Source: Streptomyces durocortorensis (GTDB lineage: Bacteria > Actinomycetota > Actinomycetes > Streptomycetales > Streptomycetaceae). Taken from it: a stretch of DNA of 64,000 nt. Location: assembly GCF_031760065.1 (NCBI RefSeq), contig NZ_CP134500.1, positions 1,736,001 to 1,800,000 of the forward strand. Reading direction: 5' to 3'. Shown piece by piece: positions 37,173 through 44,565 of the stretch (position 1 is its first letter; each line of letters opens with the position of its first letter). The translations under genes were made by a program, and so were the position numbers. The notes under the pieces were generated by a model. It was given only the letters and a program-made list of their open reading frames with translations, did not search any database and was not told the DNA's origin.

Positions 37173-37354
37173 AGGTCTCCCCTCACGAGAACCCTTTCAC
37201 GCACTCATGCCCGCCACGCGCCAACGCCTGGAAAACGCCCGGATATTGCGCGAGGTCCACTCTGGGAGAAGGTAACGGATCGTCGTTCACTGGTCACACG
37301 CCGCTCGGAGGTCGAAGGCCCTCCGGGCGGCTCCCCACGGAGAGGAGCGACCTC

Positions 37355-37522
37355 GTGACAACCTCCGGACTGCCCCGCAGGAACCCTGGCGCCGGTGGCC
37401 GTACGTACACGCTGCCGGAGCCCCGGCCGGGTGCGCCGAGCCGGGCTCTGCGGGAACGGGCGGCCAGCGGTTGGGAGAGGTTCATGCGCCGCGTCGGGGC
37501 CCGGCAGGAGCCGGAGGAGTGA
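37355..37522 (+). CDS. small basic protein upstream of graspetide precursor
   Basis: Protein of 55 residues, starting at GTG 37355 with GAGAGGAG nine bases upstream. Sequence features: RTYTLPEPRPGAPSRALRER then WERFMRRVGARQEPEE. It is strongly basic with an acidic end. It sits between the divergent regulator and the precursor gene, reading with the precursor. It could be an accessory peptide of the cassette, a small regulator, or chance; the ribosome-binding site favours real translation. Confidence 0.55.
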   Translation: MTTSGLPRRNPGAGGRTYTLPEPRPGAPSRALRERAASGWERFMRRVGARQEPEE

Positions 37523-37657
37523 ACCCGGCCGGTTCCGACGGCTACGAGCACCAGAACATCCAGGCTGCTCGCCCCTGAGCCGCTGCCCGCAGGTCGCCGT
37601 CCGCGCCCCCTGGCGCAGACGGATACGCGCACCACACCCTTCACCCCAAGGAGTCTC

Positions 37658-37918
37658 ATGACCACCTCTGTCGCACTCCCCTCCCCAACGCGGCCGTGGG
37701 GTGCGGGCCGACTCGCGCCCTACCCGACGGTCACCCGCCGACCCCACGCAACGGTCGCCATCGACCCCACGACACAACTCGGAGTGTTCCGCGACCGTGC
37801 CGGGCAGGTGGTCGAGATGGGCAAACACGGCACCAGCTCCGGCACCGAGACCTCCACGACGACGAACTCGGACTCCCGGAACGACCAGGGTCACGATCAG
37901 GACAGCAATCAGGACTGA
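37658..37918 (+). CDS. tgmA: graspetide precursor peptide (ATP-grasp-modified RiPP)
   Basis: Precursor of 86 residues. The leader has PWGAGRLAPYP (13-23) and the conserved block DPTTQLGVFRDRAGQVVEMG (36-55), followed by KHGTS. The C-terminal core is rich in hydroxyl donors (TSSGTETSTTTNS, 59-71) followed by Asp acceptors at 72, 76, 80, 82 and 86. This is the layout of graspetides, in which an ATP-grasp ligase joins Thr/Ser hydroxyls to Asp side chains as esters. AAGGAG lies six bases before the ATG. The stop overlaps the tgmB start by one base. Family assignment is confident; ring pattern and bioactivity are not predictable. Confidence 0.93.
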   Translation: MTTSVALPSPTRPWGAGRLAPYPTVTRRPHATVAIDPTTQLGVFRDRAGQVVEMGKHGTSSGTETSTTTNSDSRNDQGHDQDSNQD

Positions 37919-38883
37919 TGACCATGACCGAGGAGAGGCCTGTTCTGGTGGCCACCGAGGCGGACGACATCACCGCCGACATGGTGATCACCGAACTCAA
38001 CCGGCGCGATGTGCCGGTGGTCCGGTTCAACCCCGCCGACATCGGCGAAAACCTCACGGTCTCGGCTCGGCTCGGCACCTGCCCGGCCCCGATGGTCGGG
38101 CAGGTGCGCACCCCGTCGAGAACCGCTGATGTGACCCAGGTCCGGTCGGTGTACTGGCGCCGCCCGGAATGGCCCACGTTTCCCCACCTGTCCGCTGACG
38201 ACTCACGGTTCGCGACGGCGCAGGTCCGCTACGGACTCGGCGGCACCCTCTACGCCTTGGGCGGCCCGCTCTGGGTCAACCACCCCCTGCGCGTTGCCGC
38301 AGCCGACTACAAACCCGCGCAGCTCGTTCTCGCCCAGCAACTCGGCTTCACCATCCCGCCCACCCTTGTCACCAACGACCCGGACGAGGCCCGCGAGTTC
38401 GTCCACTCTCAGGGGCAGGCGATCTTCAAGACGCTGCGATGGACCCCCTACACGCGTGACAGCGTGCCGGTGACGGGATGGGCTGCCCCCGTCGCCCCCG
38501 AGGAGATCGACGACAGCGTTCGGGTGGCGCCCCATCTGTTCCAGGCCCGCGTGGACAAGGTCGCCGACGTTCGCGTACTCCTCGTAGGCCGGCATACGTT
38601 CGCCGTACGCATCGACTCCGACCTCCTCGACTGGCGCAAGGACTACAGCGCCCTGACCTACACCGTGGAGCACCTTCCCGACCGGGTGACCGAGGGACTG
38701 CACGCCTACCTGGGCCGGCTGGATCTGGTCTCGGGAAGCTTCGACCTCGCGGTCGACCGCACCGGGGACTACTGGTGGCTGGAACTGAATCCCAACGGAC
38801 AGTGGGGGTGGCTGGAGGCCGAGACCGGCCTCCCGATGTCCGCTGCCTTCGCCGACCTACTCGCACAGGGAGACCGTCGATGA
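37918..38883 (+). CDS. tgmB: ATP-grasp ribosomal peptide maturase
   Basis: Protein of 321 residues that should activate Asp side chains of the precursor with ATP and form the ester rings. ATP-grasp features: QAIFKTLRW (phosphate-binding Lys), HLFQARVDKVADVRVLLVG (adenine and substrate site) and YWWLELNPNGQWGWLE with the metal-binding Glu/Asn. The start at 37918 (TGATG overlap with the tgmA stop) couples their translation; a second ATG follows two codons later. Length and motifs agree with the SAV_5884-type maturase family. It appears intact. Confidence 0.94.
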   Translation: MTMTEERPVLVATEADDITADMVITELNRRDVPVVRFNPADIGENLTVSARLGTCPAPMVGQVRTPSRTADVTQVRSVYWRRPEWPTFPHLSADDSRFATAQVRYGLGGTLYALGGPLWVNHPLRVAAADYKPAQLVLAQQLGFTIPPTLVTNDPDEAREFVHSQGQAIFKTLRWTPYTRDSVPVTGWAAPVAPEEIDDSVRVAPHLFQARVDKVADVRVLLVGRHTFAVRIDSDLLDWRKDYSALTYTVEHLPDRVTEGLHAYLGRLDLVSGSFDLAVDRTGDYWWLELNPNGQWGWLEAETGLPMSAAFADLLAQGDRR

Positions 38884-39974
38884 CCGACCCTGCATCCGAG
38901 CGACGCCGCATGGCGGCCGTGCTCGTGAACGAAGGCGCCCTGAAGTCCCTCTGGCTGCGTGCGGCCGTCGAGACCGTCTCCCGCGAGCGGTTCCTGCACC
39001 CGGGAGTGTTCCTGGACGAGGGGCGGACCTGGCGGCCCGTCACCGCCGCCGACACGGATCCGGACGACTGGCTGAAGATCGCATACAGCGTCGACACCCT
39101 CACCACCCAGCTCGACGGCCACCTGACCGCCGACCAGGCCGGTGAACCGGTCGTGGGCGTGCCCACGTCCTCCTCGACCGACCCGGTCACCGTCGTCGGC
39201 ATGATCGAGGCCCTGGACCTCATGGTGGGTCACCGTGTCCTGGAGATCGGTACGGGCACCGGCTACTCCACAGCCCTGATGTGCCACTACCTCGGTGAGG
39301 ACAACGTCACCACGGTCGAGGTGGACACGCAGGTGGCCACCCGGGCCGATGTCGCTCTCGAAGCCGCCGGCTTCTCGACGTGGACGGTGACGGGCGACGG
39401 CCTCCTCGGCCACCCGTACCGGGCACCGTACGACCGGGTCATCGCCACCTGCGCAGTCCGCCGCATCCCGTACGCGTGGATCAGGCAGACGAGACCCGGA
39501 GGCGTTGTCCTCGGCACGGTCGGCTCGTGGCCGTGGGGGACCGGCCTCGCGAAACTGGCCGTCGGCGATGACGGCACCGCCGAGGGCTCGATCGTCGGGC
39601 GTTCCTCCTTCATGCAGGCGCGGGCCCAGGCAGTGGCCCCCGTGGCCGGAGATCTCTCCGCCCGGACCGCGTACGCGGACAGTGAGCGGCCCGCTCTGCT
39701 GTCCCCTCTGGTCCTTGAGGAATGGATGCCCGCCTTCCTGGCACAGCTGGCCGCGCCCGGCGCTCAGTTCGTCCGCGCGACGGGCGGTGACGGGTCGCCC
39801 ATGCTGTACCTGTTCGATCCGGAGAAGGAGTCGTTCGCCGAGTTCCTCGCCGACGGCGAGAGCTGGACCGTTCGCCAGGGCGGCCCGGTGGCCCTGTGGG
39901 ACGACGTGGAGCGTTTCTCGTCGTCTGGCAGGACGCCGGGGCGCCGGGGATCGACTCCGTACGGCTCCGTGTGA
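38880..39974 (+). CDS. tgmC: PIMT-type methyltransferase of the graspetide system, frameshifted C-terminus
   Basis: O-methyltransferase of 364 residues as read, related to protein-L-isoaspartate methyltransferase. SAM motif: RVLEIGTGTGYSTALMCHYL. In known graspetide clusters (fuscimiditide type) the partner methylates an Asp that then closes to an aspartimide. ATGA overlap with tgmB. The reading frame breaks near 39915: after DDVERF the frame gives SSSGRTPGRRGST and stops at 39974. The -1 frame continues LVVWQDAGAPGIDSVRLR, then VTP..HRYWID and ends WEHR-IA at 40042, which is the expected family tail. So one base seems lost in CGTTTCTCG, through mutation or sequencing error. The SAM domain is intact. 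Confidence 0.9.
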   Translation: MTDPASERRRMAAVLVNEGALKSLWLRAAVETVSRERFLHPGVFLDEGRTWRPVTAADTDPDDWLKIAYSVDTLTTQLDGHLTADQAGEPVVGVPTSSSTDPVTVVGMIEALDLMVGHRVLEIGTGTGYSTALMCHYLGEDNVTTVEVDTQVATRADVALEAAGFSTWTVTGDGLLGHPYRAPYDRVIATCAVRRIPYAWIRQTRPGGVVLGTVGSWPWGTGLAKLAVGDDGTAEGSIVGRSSFMQARAQAVAPVAGDLSARTAYADSERPALLSPLVLEEWMPAFLAQLAAPGAQFVRATGGDGSPMLYLFDPEKESFAEFLADGESWTVRQGGPVALWDDVERFSSSGRTPGRRGSTPYGSV

Positions 39975-40059
39975 CGCCCGCGTCCCACCGGTACTGGATC
40001 GACCAGGTCCCCTCCCTGCGCTGGGAGCACCGCATCGCCTGACCCACTACGCTCCGGAC

Positions 40060-40356
40060 ATGGACGACGAACCGCTCTCCCAGTGGGCCGAGCGTCGCGA
40101 CGCGAGGATCGGGCAGCTCCGCGCCGTACCCCTCGTGACCGGCGACGGCCCGAGAGCTTCGCATCTGAACCCCGATGCGCCCCGTGCGATCCAGCGGTGG
40201 AACGGCCATCTGTGGGAGGCGCACGGCTTCGCGGCGAACCTCGCGGAAGCACGGCGCATCCTGTTTCCCCACGCCGAGGCTGCCGCCACTCCTGAGGCGT
40301 CACCGAAGCTCGGTCCCGGGACCGGCAAACACCGGAAGCCTCCGACGCCCTCATGA
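40060..40356 (+). CDS. small conserved Streptomyces protein (DUF6087-like)
   Basis: Protein of 98 residues: MDDEPLSQWAERRDARIGQL, then HLNPDAPRAIQRWNGHLWEA and a Pro/Lys-rich tail. From memory it resembles the DUF6087 family, which is common beside regulators and RiPP genes in Streptomyces. Function unknown. TACGCT at 40049-40054 ends six bases before the ATG, which suggests its own leaderless promoter. It starts 17 bp after the restored end of tgmC. Longer upstream extensions in this frame overlap tgmC and are not credible. Confidence 0.65.
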   Translation: MDDEPLSQWAERRDARIGQLRAVPLVTGDGPRASHLNPDAPRAIQRWNGHLWEAHGFAANLAEARRILFPHAEAAATPEASPKLGPGTGKHRKPPTPS

Positions 40357-40841
40357 CTCTGCTGGAGTCCCGGCCCGTGCCATGTATCTGAAACCGGCTC
40401 CCACCCGGTGGACCACCTGCGGCACACTGGCGTCCGTGAGCAACGAGACATCCGATGACCTGTGGCACAGCCGGTGTACTTGACGTGGCTGGCCCGCGAC
40501 ACTCGCTACGCTCTGGCAGCCTTGGACGCCCTGATCGGATGCGCAGACCACTCCGGTCCCGCCAGCCGCCTGGGTCTGCTTCGAGGGCTTCCTTTCCTTC
40601 CTCGGAAAGGTCTCCCGGACTCTGTGGCCCGGGAACCGACGAGGGCCTGGCTTGACGAGCGGAATTCAACCGCCCCCGGGACAGCAACGGGAGATGCCGA
40701 GGCGTAGGCACAGGACGTGGAAGGCCCCTCCGCGGCTCGGTCGACGCTCACGCCAAGCCGGCCAGCGTGGCCACTTTCGTAGCCGTGAGGTCCGGTTCAA
40801 GCCGGTACGGAACGGGGTGAGGCAGCGCCCACGATTCCACG
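40357..40841. other. gene-poor right part of the island
   Basis: 485 bp without a confident gene. A GTG-started frame at 40462-40707 begins plausibly (AQPVYLTWLARDTRYALAAL) but soon loses coding character (LPFLPRKGLPDSVAREPT) and has no ribosome-binding site, so it may be a decayed gene. No integrase, transposase or direct-repeat array is visible. Confidence 0.5.
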
Positions 40842-40882
40842 AAAAAAGGCCCCTGGCCTGCGATATTGCAGGTCAGGGGCCT
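40842..40882 (-). terminator. rho-independent terminator of rnpB
   Basis: On the minus strand a 15-bp stem (40868-40882 with 40847-40861, one A-C mismatch) and a six-base loop are followed by a run of six U. A true U-tract terminator is rare in this genome type and fits a highly expressed RNA. It begins only four bases beyond the rnpB 3' end, on the island side of the right repeat. Confidence 0.9.
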
Positions 40883-40886
40883 GTGG

Positions 40887-40913
40887 GGCAGACGAGTCGT
40901 GCTGTACGCCGGG
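40887..40913. repeat. right copy of 27-bp direct repeat (candidate attR, inside rnpB)
   Basis: Identical to 35391-35417. It comprises the 3' strand of P1 and the adjacent bases of rnpB. Because the rnpB end is intact here, an integration at this site would leave RNase P functional. Confidence 0.8.
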
Positions 40914-41303
40914 TTCTGTCTCCCGGTCGCCTCGCGGCGGCCGGGGAGACGGCCATCCATCTAGGACCGGCATTGCTGCCGGCCTCGTGCGGTCTACCCG
41001 TGAACTCGGGCGAGCAGCCCTCGGGCGTTCACGCAGGGCCGTCCCGTTTCCGGCACGACCCCATCTTGACCTTGCTCCGGGTGGGGTTTACCTAGCCGCC
41101 TGAGTCACCTCAGGCGCTGGTGGTCTCTTACACCACCGTTTCACCCTTACCCGCGACCGAAGTCCCGGGCGGTCTGTTCTCTGTGGCACTGTCCCGCGGG
41201 TCACCCCGGGTGGCCGTTAGCCACCACCCTGCTCTGTGGAGCCCGGACGTTCCTCGGGAGGATCCGGGGATCCCCACGCGGCCGTCCGCACGACTCGTCT
41301 GCC
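40887..41303 (-). ncRNA. rnpB: RNase P RNA, type A
   Basis: Catalytic RNA of RNase P, about 417 nt, which processes tRNA 5' ends. On the minus strand the conserved elements are in order: GAGGAACGTCCGGGCTCC near the 5' end, AGGGTGAAACGGTGG, AGAGACCACC, and ACAGAACCCGGCGTACAG near the 3' end. The P1 helix is visible as an exact 15-bp inverted repeat joining the ends (5' GGCAGACGAGTCGTG at 41303-41289; 3' CACGACTCGTCTGCC at 40901-40887). These ends define the coordinates. The last 27 nt are duplicated at 35391. Confidence 0.97.
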
Positions 41304-41312
41304 GTGAACGCC

Positions 41313-41318
41313 ATCCTA
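41313..41318 (-). promoter_or_regulatory. -10 element of rnpB
   Basis: TAGGAT on the minus strand, nine bases before the P1-defined 5' end of rnpB. I see no convincing -35 hexamer at 16-19 bp. The rest of the 232-bp gap to the MerR gene (41304-41535) has no other feature except the MerR promoter. Confidence 0.6.
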
Positions 41319-41498
41319 CCGGGCCGTACGGGGAGCCCTGCCGACGTCCCTCAGCCGAGGTCTCTCCAGGTCGAGGACGAAAGGCTCGGGGAGCGGGAGG
41401 CTCTGGGAGCGGGATGGGGAGCGGCTGACCGTACGGGATCGTGAGGGCGACGGCTCACCGCGGTTTCCCCTTAGACCGGTTCCGCAGGGACACGATGC

Positions 41499-41529
41499 TT
41501 GACCTTGTCGCAGCGTCAGCGTTTCTACT
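41499..41529 (+). promoter_or_regulatory. MerR-type promoter with 19-bp spacer
   Basis: TTGACC (41499-41504) and TCTACT (41524-41529) are separated by 19 bp, the over-long spacing that MerR proteins correct by twisting DNA. The -10 ends six bases before the ATG, so the transcript is leaderless. This suggests that the regulator activates its own gene and the membrane-protein gene that follows. Confidence 0.7.
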
Positions 41530-41535
41530 GGCCGC

Positions 41536-42282
41536 ATGCGTATCGGAGAGATCGCCGCGCTCGTCGGAGTCACCTCCCGGGCCGTCCGGCACTACCACCA
41601 CATCGGCCTCCTGCCCGAGCCCGCCCGGCAGGCCAACGGCTATCGCGCGTACACCGTCCGTGATGCCGTGCTGCTGGCCAGGATCAGGCGGCTGACGGAG
41701 ATCGGGCTCTCCCTGGACGAGGTGCGGGACGTGCTCGCGGACGACGCGGGGCGGGACCTGGCCGAGGTGCTCGGGGAACTGGACGCCGATCTGGCGCGGC
41801 AGGAGCGGGAGATCCATGAGCGGCGGCAGGTCCTGGCCGCGCTCCTGGAGGCGCCGCTCGCCTCGGACGGGCCGTTCTCCCCCGCCCTCGCCACGCTCTT
41901 GGAGAACGCACCCGCCACCGCGTCCCCGGCCGCCGCGAAGGACCGCGAGCATCTGGCGTTGCTGGACGCGGCGGGCGGTGGGGCCGGGGCCGAGGTGTTC
42001 GCGGCGCTGCGGCCGCTGGCCGAGGACCCGGGCGTACTCGCCCTGTACACGCGGCTCGACGAGCTGGCCGGGGCCGGGGCGGACGATCCGCGTATCGCGC
42101 CCCTGGCGGCCGAGCTGGTCGCGGCCGTGCCGGACGAGGTGCTGGCGGTGATCCCGGACGGGGAGCCCGCGCCGGCCGGGTTCGGGCGGGTGCTGCTCGA
42201 CGACTACCCGCCCGCGCAGCGCGAGGTGGTGCGCCGGGTGATGGTGGCGCTGGCCGAGCGGGTACGGGGGAGGAAGGCGTGA
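41536..42282 (+). CDS. MerR-family transcriptional regulator
   Basis: Protein of 248 residues. The N-terminal winged helix is MRIGEIAALVGVTSRAVRHY, then HIGLLPEPARQANGYRAYT and RRLTEIGLSLDEVRDVL; a coiled coil follows (LGELDADLARQEREIHERRQ). The C-terminal effector domain (about 120-248) is Ala/Leu-rich and lacks Cys pairs, so it is not a metal sensor. The stop overlaps the start of the next gene (GTGA), so the two are coupled. Confidence 0.9.
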   Translation: MRIGEIAALVGVTSRAVRHYHHIGLLPEPARQANGYRAYTVRDAVLLARIRRLTEIGLSLDEVRDVLADDAGRDLAEVLGELDADLARQEREIHERRQVLAALLEAPLASDGPFSPALATLLENAPATASPAAAKDREHLALLDAAGGGAGAEVFAALRPLAEDPGVLALYTRLDELAGAGADDPRIAPLAAELVAAVPDEVLAVIPDGEPAPAGFGRVLLDDYPPAQREVVRRVMVALAERVRGRKA

Positions 42283-43172
42283 GCGCCGAGAGGGCGCCGG
42301 GGCTGCGGGTGGCCAGGGCCGCCGCGTGGTCGGTGCTGCCCGGTGAACTGGTGCTGGTCGTCTGTGCGGTGGCCGGGGTGCGGATACCCGCCCCGGTCCT
42401 GCTGGGGGCCGGGGCCCTGGTGGTGGCCGTGCTCGTCCTGGAGGCCTCGGTGCTGTGGCGGCTGTACGCGGCGTCCCGCCGACGGGACGGCACCGGGCGG
42501 CGGGCGGCCCTGCGGTCGGCGGTGGGCACTCTGGTGCCGGTGGCGTTGCGGCGGCTCGTGACGCACGAGTTCAGGGCCCTGCACAGCCTCGGGCTGTGGG
42601 TCGTACGTCGTCGGCACCGGATTCCGGAGGGAGCACTGCCCGTCCCGTACACCGAGCCGCAGACCGGGGTGATGTACACCTTCGCGTTCGTCTCCGTCCT
42701 GGAGACGGTGGTGCTGGCCCTGGTGATCCCCTGGCCGCTGGTCCACGCGATCCTGCTCGTCGTGGATGTGTACGGCGTCCTCGTGGTCCTCGCGATGCAC
42801 GCGGCGTGCGTGACCCGGCCGCACGTGGTGGAGGCGGACGGGTCGCTGCGGCTGCGCTACGGCGCCCTGTTCGACCTCCGGGTGCCCGCCGCCGTCATCG
42901 CCGCCGCCCGGGTGGAGCGGCGCTTCCCGGGCGGGGGGCTGGTCCGGGTGGACGAGGACGGGACGCTCGATCTGGCGGTGGGGAGCCGGACGACGGTGAC
43001 CGTGGAGCTGACGGAGCCGGTGGAGTTCGTGCGGCCGCTCGGCCGGCGCGGGAGCGCCCGTACGCTCCGATTCAACGCGGACGATCCCCGGGCGGCCGTC
43101 GCGGCTCTCGTGACGCCCTCGCTCACGCCGGAGCGAACAGCACCGACCCCGACCCCGGGCCTGCCTGCGTGA
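42279..43172 (+). CDS. membrane protein coupled to MerR regulator
   Basis: Protein of 297 residues with four predicted helices in two hairpins: VLPGELVLVVCAVAGV and VLLGAGALVVAVLVLEAS, then FAFVSVLETVVLALVIPWPL and ILLVVDVYGVLVVLAMHA. The C-terminal 120 residues are soluble and strand-rich (LRLRYGALFDLRVPAAVI). No family motif known. It is translated with the MerR gene and so may help sense or export the inducer. Its last 50 bases overlap the end of the convergent RNB ribonuclease gene. Confidence 0.72.
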   Translation: MSAERAPGLRVARAAAWSVLPGELVLVVCAVAGVRIPAPVLLGAGALVVAVLVLEASVLWRLYAASRRRDGTGRRAALRSAVGTLVPVALRRLVTHEFRALHSLGLWVVRRRHRIPEGALPVPYTEPQTGVMYTFAFVSVLETVVLALVIPWPLVHAILLVVDVYGVLVVLAMHAACVTRPHVVEADGSLRLRYGALFDLRVPAAVIAAARVERRFPGGGLVRVDEDGTLDLAVGSRTTVTVELTEPVEFVRPLGRRGSARTLRFNADDPRAAVAALVTPSLTPERTAPTPTPGLPA

Positions 43173-44565
43173 GCCGGACCCGCAGCCGTTCCCCCAGCGG
43201 GAGCGGGGCCGTGCCGCCCTCGACCCGGCCGACGACCGCCGGGTCCCGGAGGTGAACGGTGCCGACGGACGGATCGCGGTCCTGGACGTCGACGACGTAC
43301 GCGTCGAAGACCTCGCCCACGTGCCGCTCCAGCAGCGCCGCCTCGACCAGGTCCACGCTGGCGCGCTCCACGGTGTTGGCGCGGCGCGTGCCCTCGGCCA
43401 TCTCCTTCGGGAGGGCGGGGAGCGCCTCCCGTGCCCAGTCCGGGACCTCCTTCCCGGCGGTCGCGGCGAGGCAGAGTTCGGAGGCGTACCGGTCGACCAG
43501 GCGGCGCAGCGGCGCGGTGCAGTGCGTGTAGAGGTCGGCTACGGCGGCGTGCACGGCGGGGTCGGGGAGGTCGTCGTCGTCGAAGGCCGTGTACCCGGCC
43601 CCGCGCAGCAGGGTGGTGCACTCCTGGAGGAACGCCGCGTCGTTGGCCTTGCCCGGGTCGAGGGAGCGGACGACCTCGGCGTACGGGACGTGGTGCGGCC
43701 AGTCGACGCGCAGGGCGCGGGCGGAGCGCCGCAGCCGGGCGACGGCCCCGTCGGGGGCGACCGGGAGGGTGCGCAGGATGCCGGTGCCCGCGTCGGCCAT
43801 CAGCCGGGCGGCGGCCATGCCGGTGAGGAGCGAGATCTGTGCGTTCCAGGCCTCGGCGGGGAGCGTGGCGCGGTAGGCGAGGCCGTAGGAGCCCTCGTGC
43901 TCGACGATCTCCTGTTCGGGGACGTTGAGCGAGATGCCGCCGCGCGCCAGCTCCTGCTCCTCACGCAGCCGGCCGATGTCGCGGAGCAGGGCGAGGGGCT
44001 CCTCGGCGGTGCCCGCGTCGATCTGTCGCTGCACGCCCGCGTAGTCGAGCTTCGCCCGGCTGCGGACCAGGGCCCGGCGTACGTCGGTGGCGACGGCCCG
44101 CCCATCGCTGTCGAGGTCGATCCGCCACAGGGCGGCCGGGCGCACCTCGCCGGGGAGAAGGCTGGCGGCTCCCTCGGAGAGGACGGCGGGATGGAGCGGA
44201 AGCCGGTCGTCGGGAAAGTAGAGCGTGGTGACCCTGCGGTGGGCCTCGGCGTCGAGCGCGCCGCCCGGCCGTACGAAGGCGGCGACGTCCGCGATGGCGT
44301 AGTGCACACGGTAGCCGTCCCGGCGGCGCTCCAGGTGCATCGCCTGGTCGAGGTCCGTGGAGGCGGGCGGGTCGATGGTGAGGAACGGCAGGTCCGTGGC
44401 GTCCTCGCGGGCCCCCCAATCCGGGGCTCTCGCCGCCGCCTCCGCCTCCGCGAGCACCTCGGGCGGGAAGGCGCCGGGCAGACCGGGCTCGGTGCGCAGC
44501 GCCCGCAGGGCGGCCCCGAGCGAGCAGTCGGCTGCGCCGGTCATACGCAGGTGGCGGCGGGGCAT
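43123..44565 (-). CDS. RNB-domain ribonuclease, short form
   Basis: Protein of 480 residues of the RNase II/R superfamily. The catalytic region reads DLPFLTIDPPASTDLDQAMH with the expected Asp residues, followed by YAIADVAAFV, LYFPDDRLPLHP and the C-terminal AVADLYTHCTAPLRRLVDRY. N-terminal cold-shock domains and a typical S1 domain are missing or very short, as in the compact actinobacterial RNB proteins. It should degrade RNA 3' to 5'. The ATG at 44565 is chosen (MPRRHLRMTG); the ATG at 44544 is an alternative. Confidence 0.9.
   Translation of the reverse strand: MPRRHLRMTGAADCSLGAALRALRTEPGLPGAFPPEVLAEAEAAARAPDWGAREDATDLPFLTIDPPASTDLDQAMHLERRRDGYRVHYAIADVAAFVRPGGALDAEAHRRVTTLYFPDDRLPLHPAVLSEGAASLLPGEVRPAALWRIDLDSDGRAVATDVRRALVRSRAKLDYAGVQRQIDAGTAEEPLALLRDIGRLREEQELARGGISLNVPEQEIVEHEGSYGLAYRATLPAEAWNAQISLLTGMAAARLMADAGTGILRTLPVAPDGAVARLRRSARALRVDWPHHVPYAEVVRSLDPGKANDAAFLQECTTLLRGAGYTAFDDDDLPDPAVHAAVADLYTHCTAPLRRLVDRYASELCLAATAGKEVPDWAREALPALPKEMAEGTRRANTVERASVDLVEAALLERHVGEVFDAYVVDVQDRDPSVGTVHLRDPAVVGRVEGGTAPLPLGERLRVRLTQAGPGSGSVLFAPA

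Noticed and set aside
39912..39930. Programmed -1 frameshifting in tgmC
   Set aside because: The sequence CGTTTCTCG has no X-XXY-YYZ slippery heptamer in the right phase and no obvious downstream pseudoknot, so mutation or sequencing error is more likely.
40462..40707. 81-residue frame near the right end of the island
   Set aside because: Only its first 25 residues look protein-like, there is no ribosome-binding site and codon bias is lost after that. It may be a relic and is not reported as a gene.
35391..40913. Search for an integrase, transposase or conjugation gene inside the island
   Set aside because: None of the reading frames on either strand shows tyrosine or serine recombinase motifs, so no mobile-element type is claimed.
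41289..41303. Third copy of the repeat core, inverted, at the other end of rnpB
   Set aside because: It is the 5' strand of the P1 helix of RNase P RNA and is required for folding. It is not a separate att site or IS terminal repeat.
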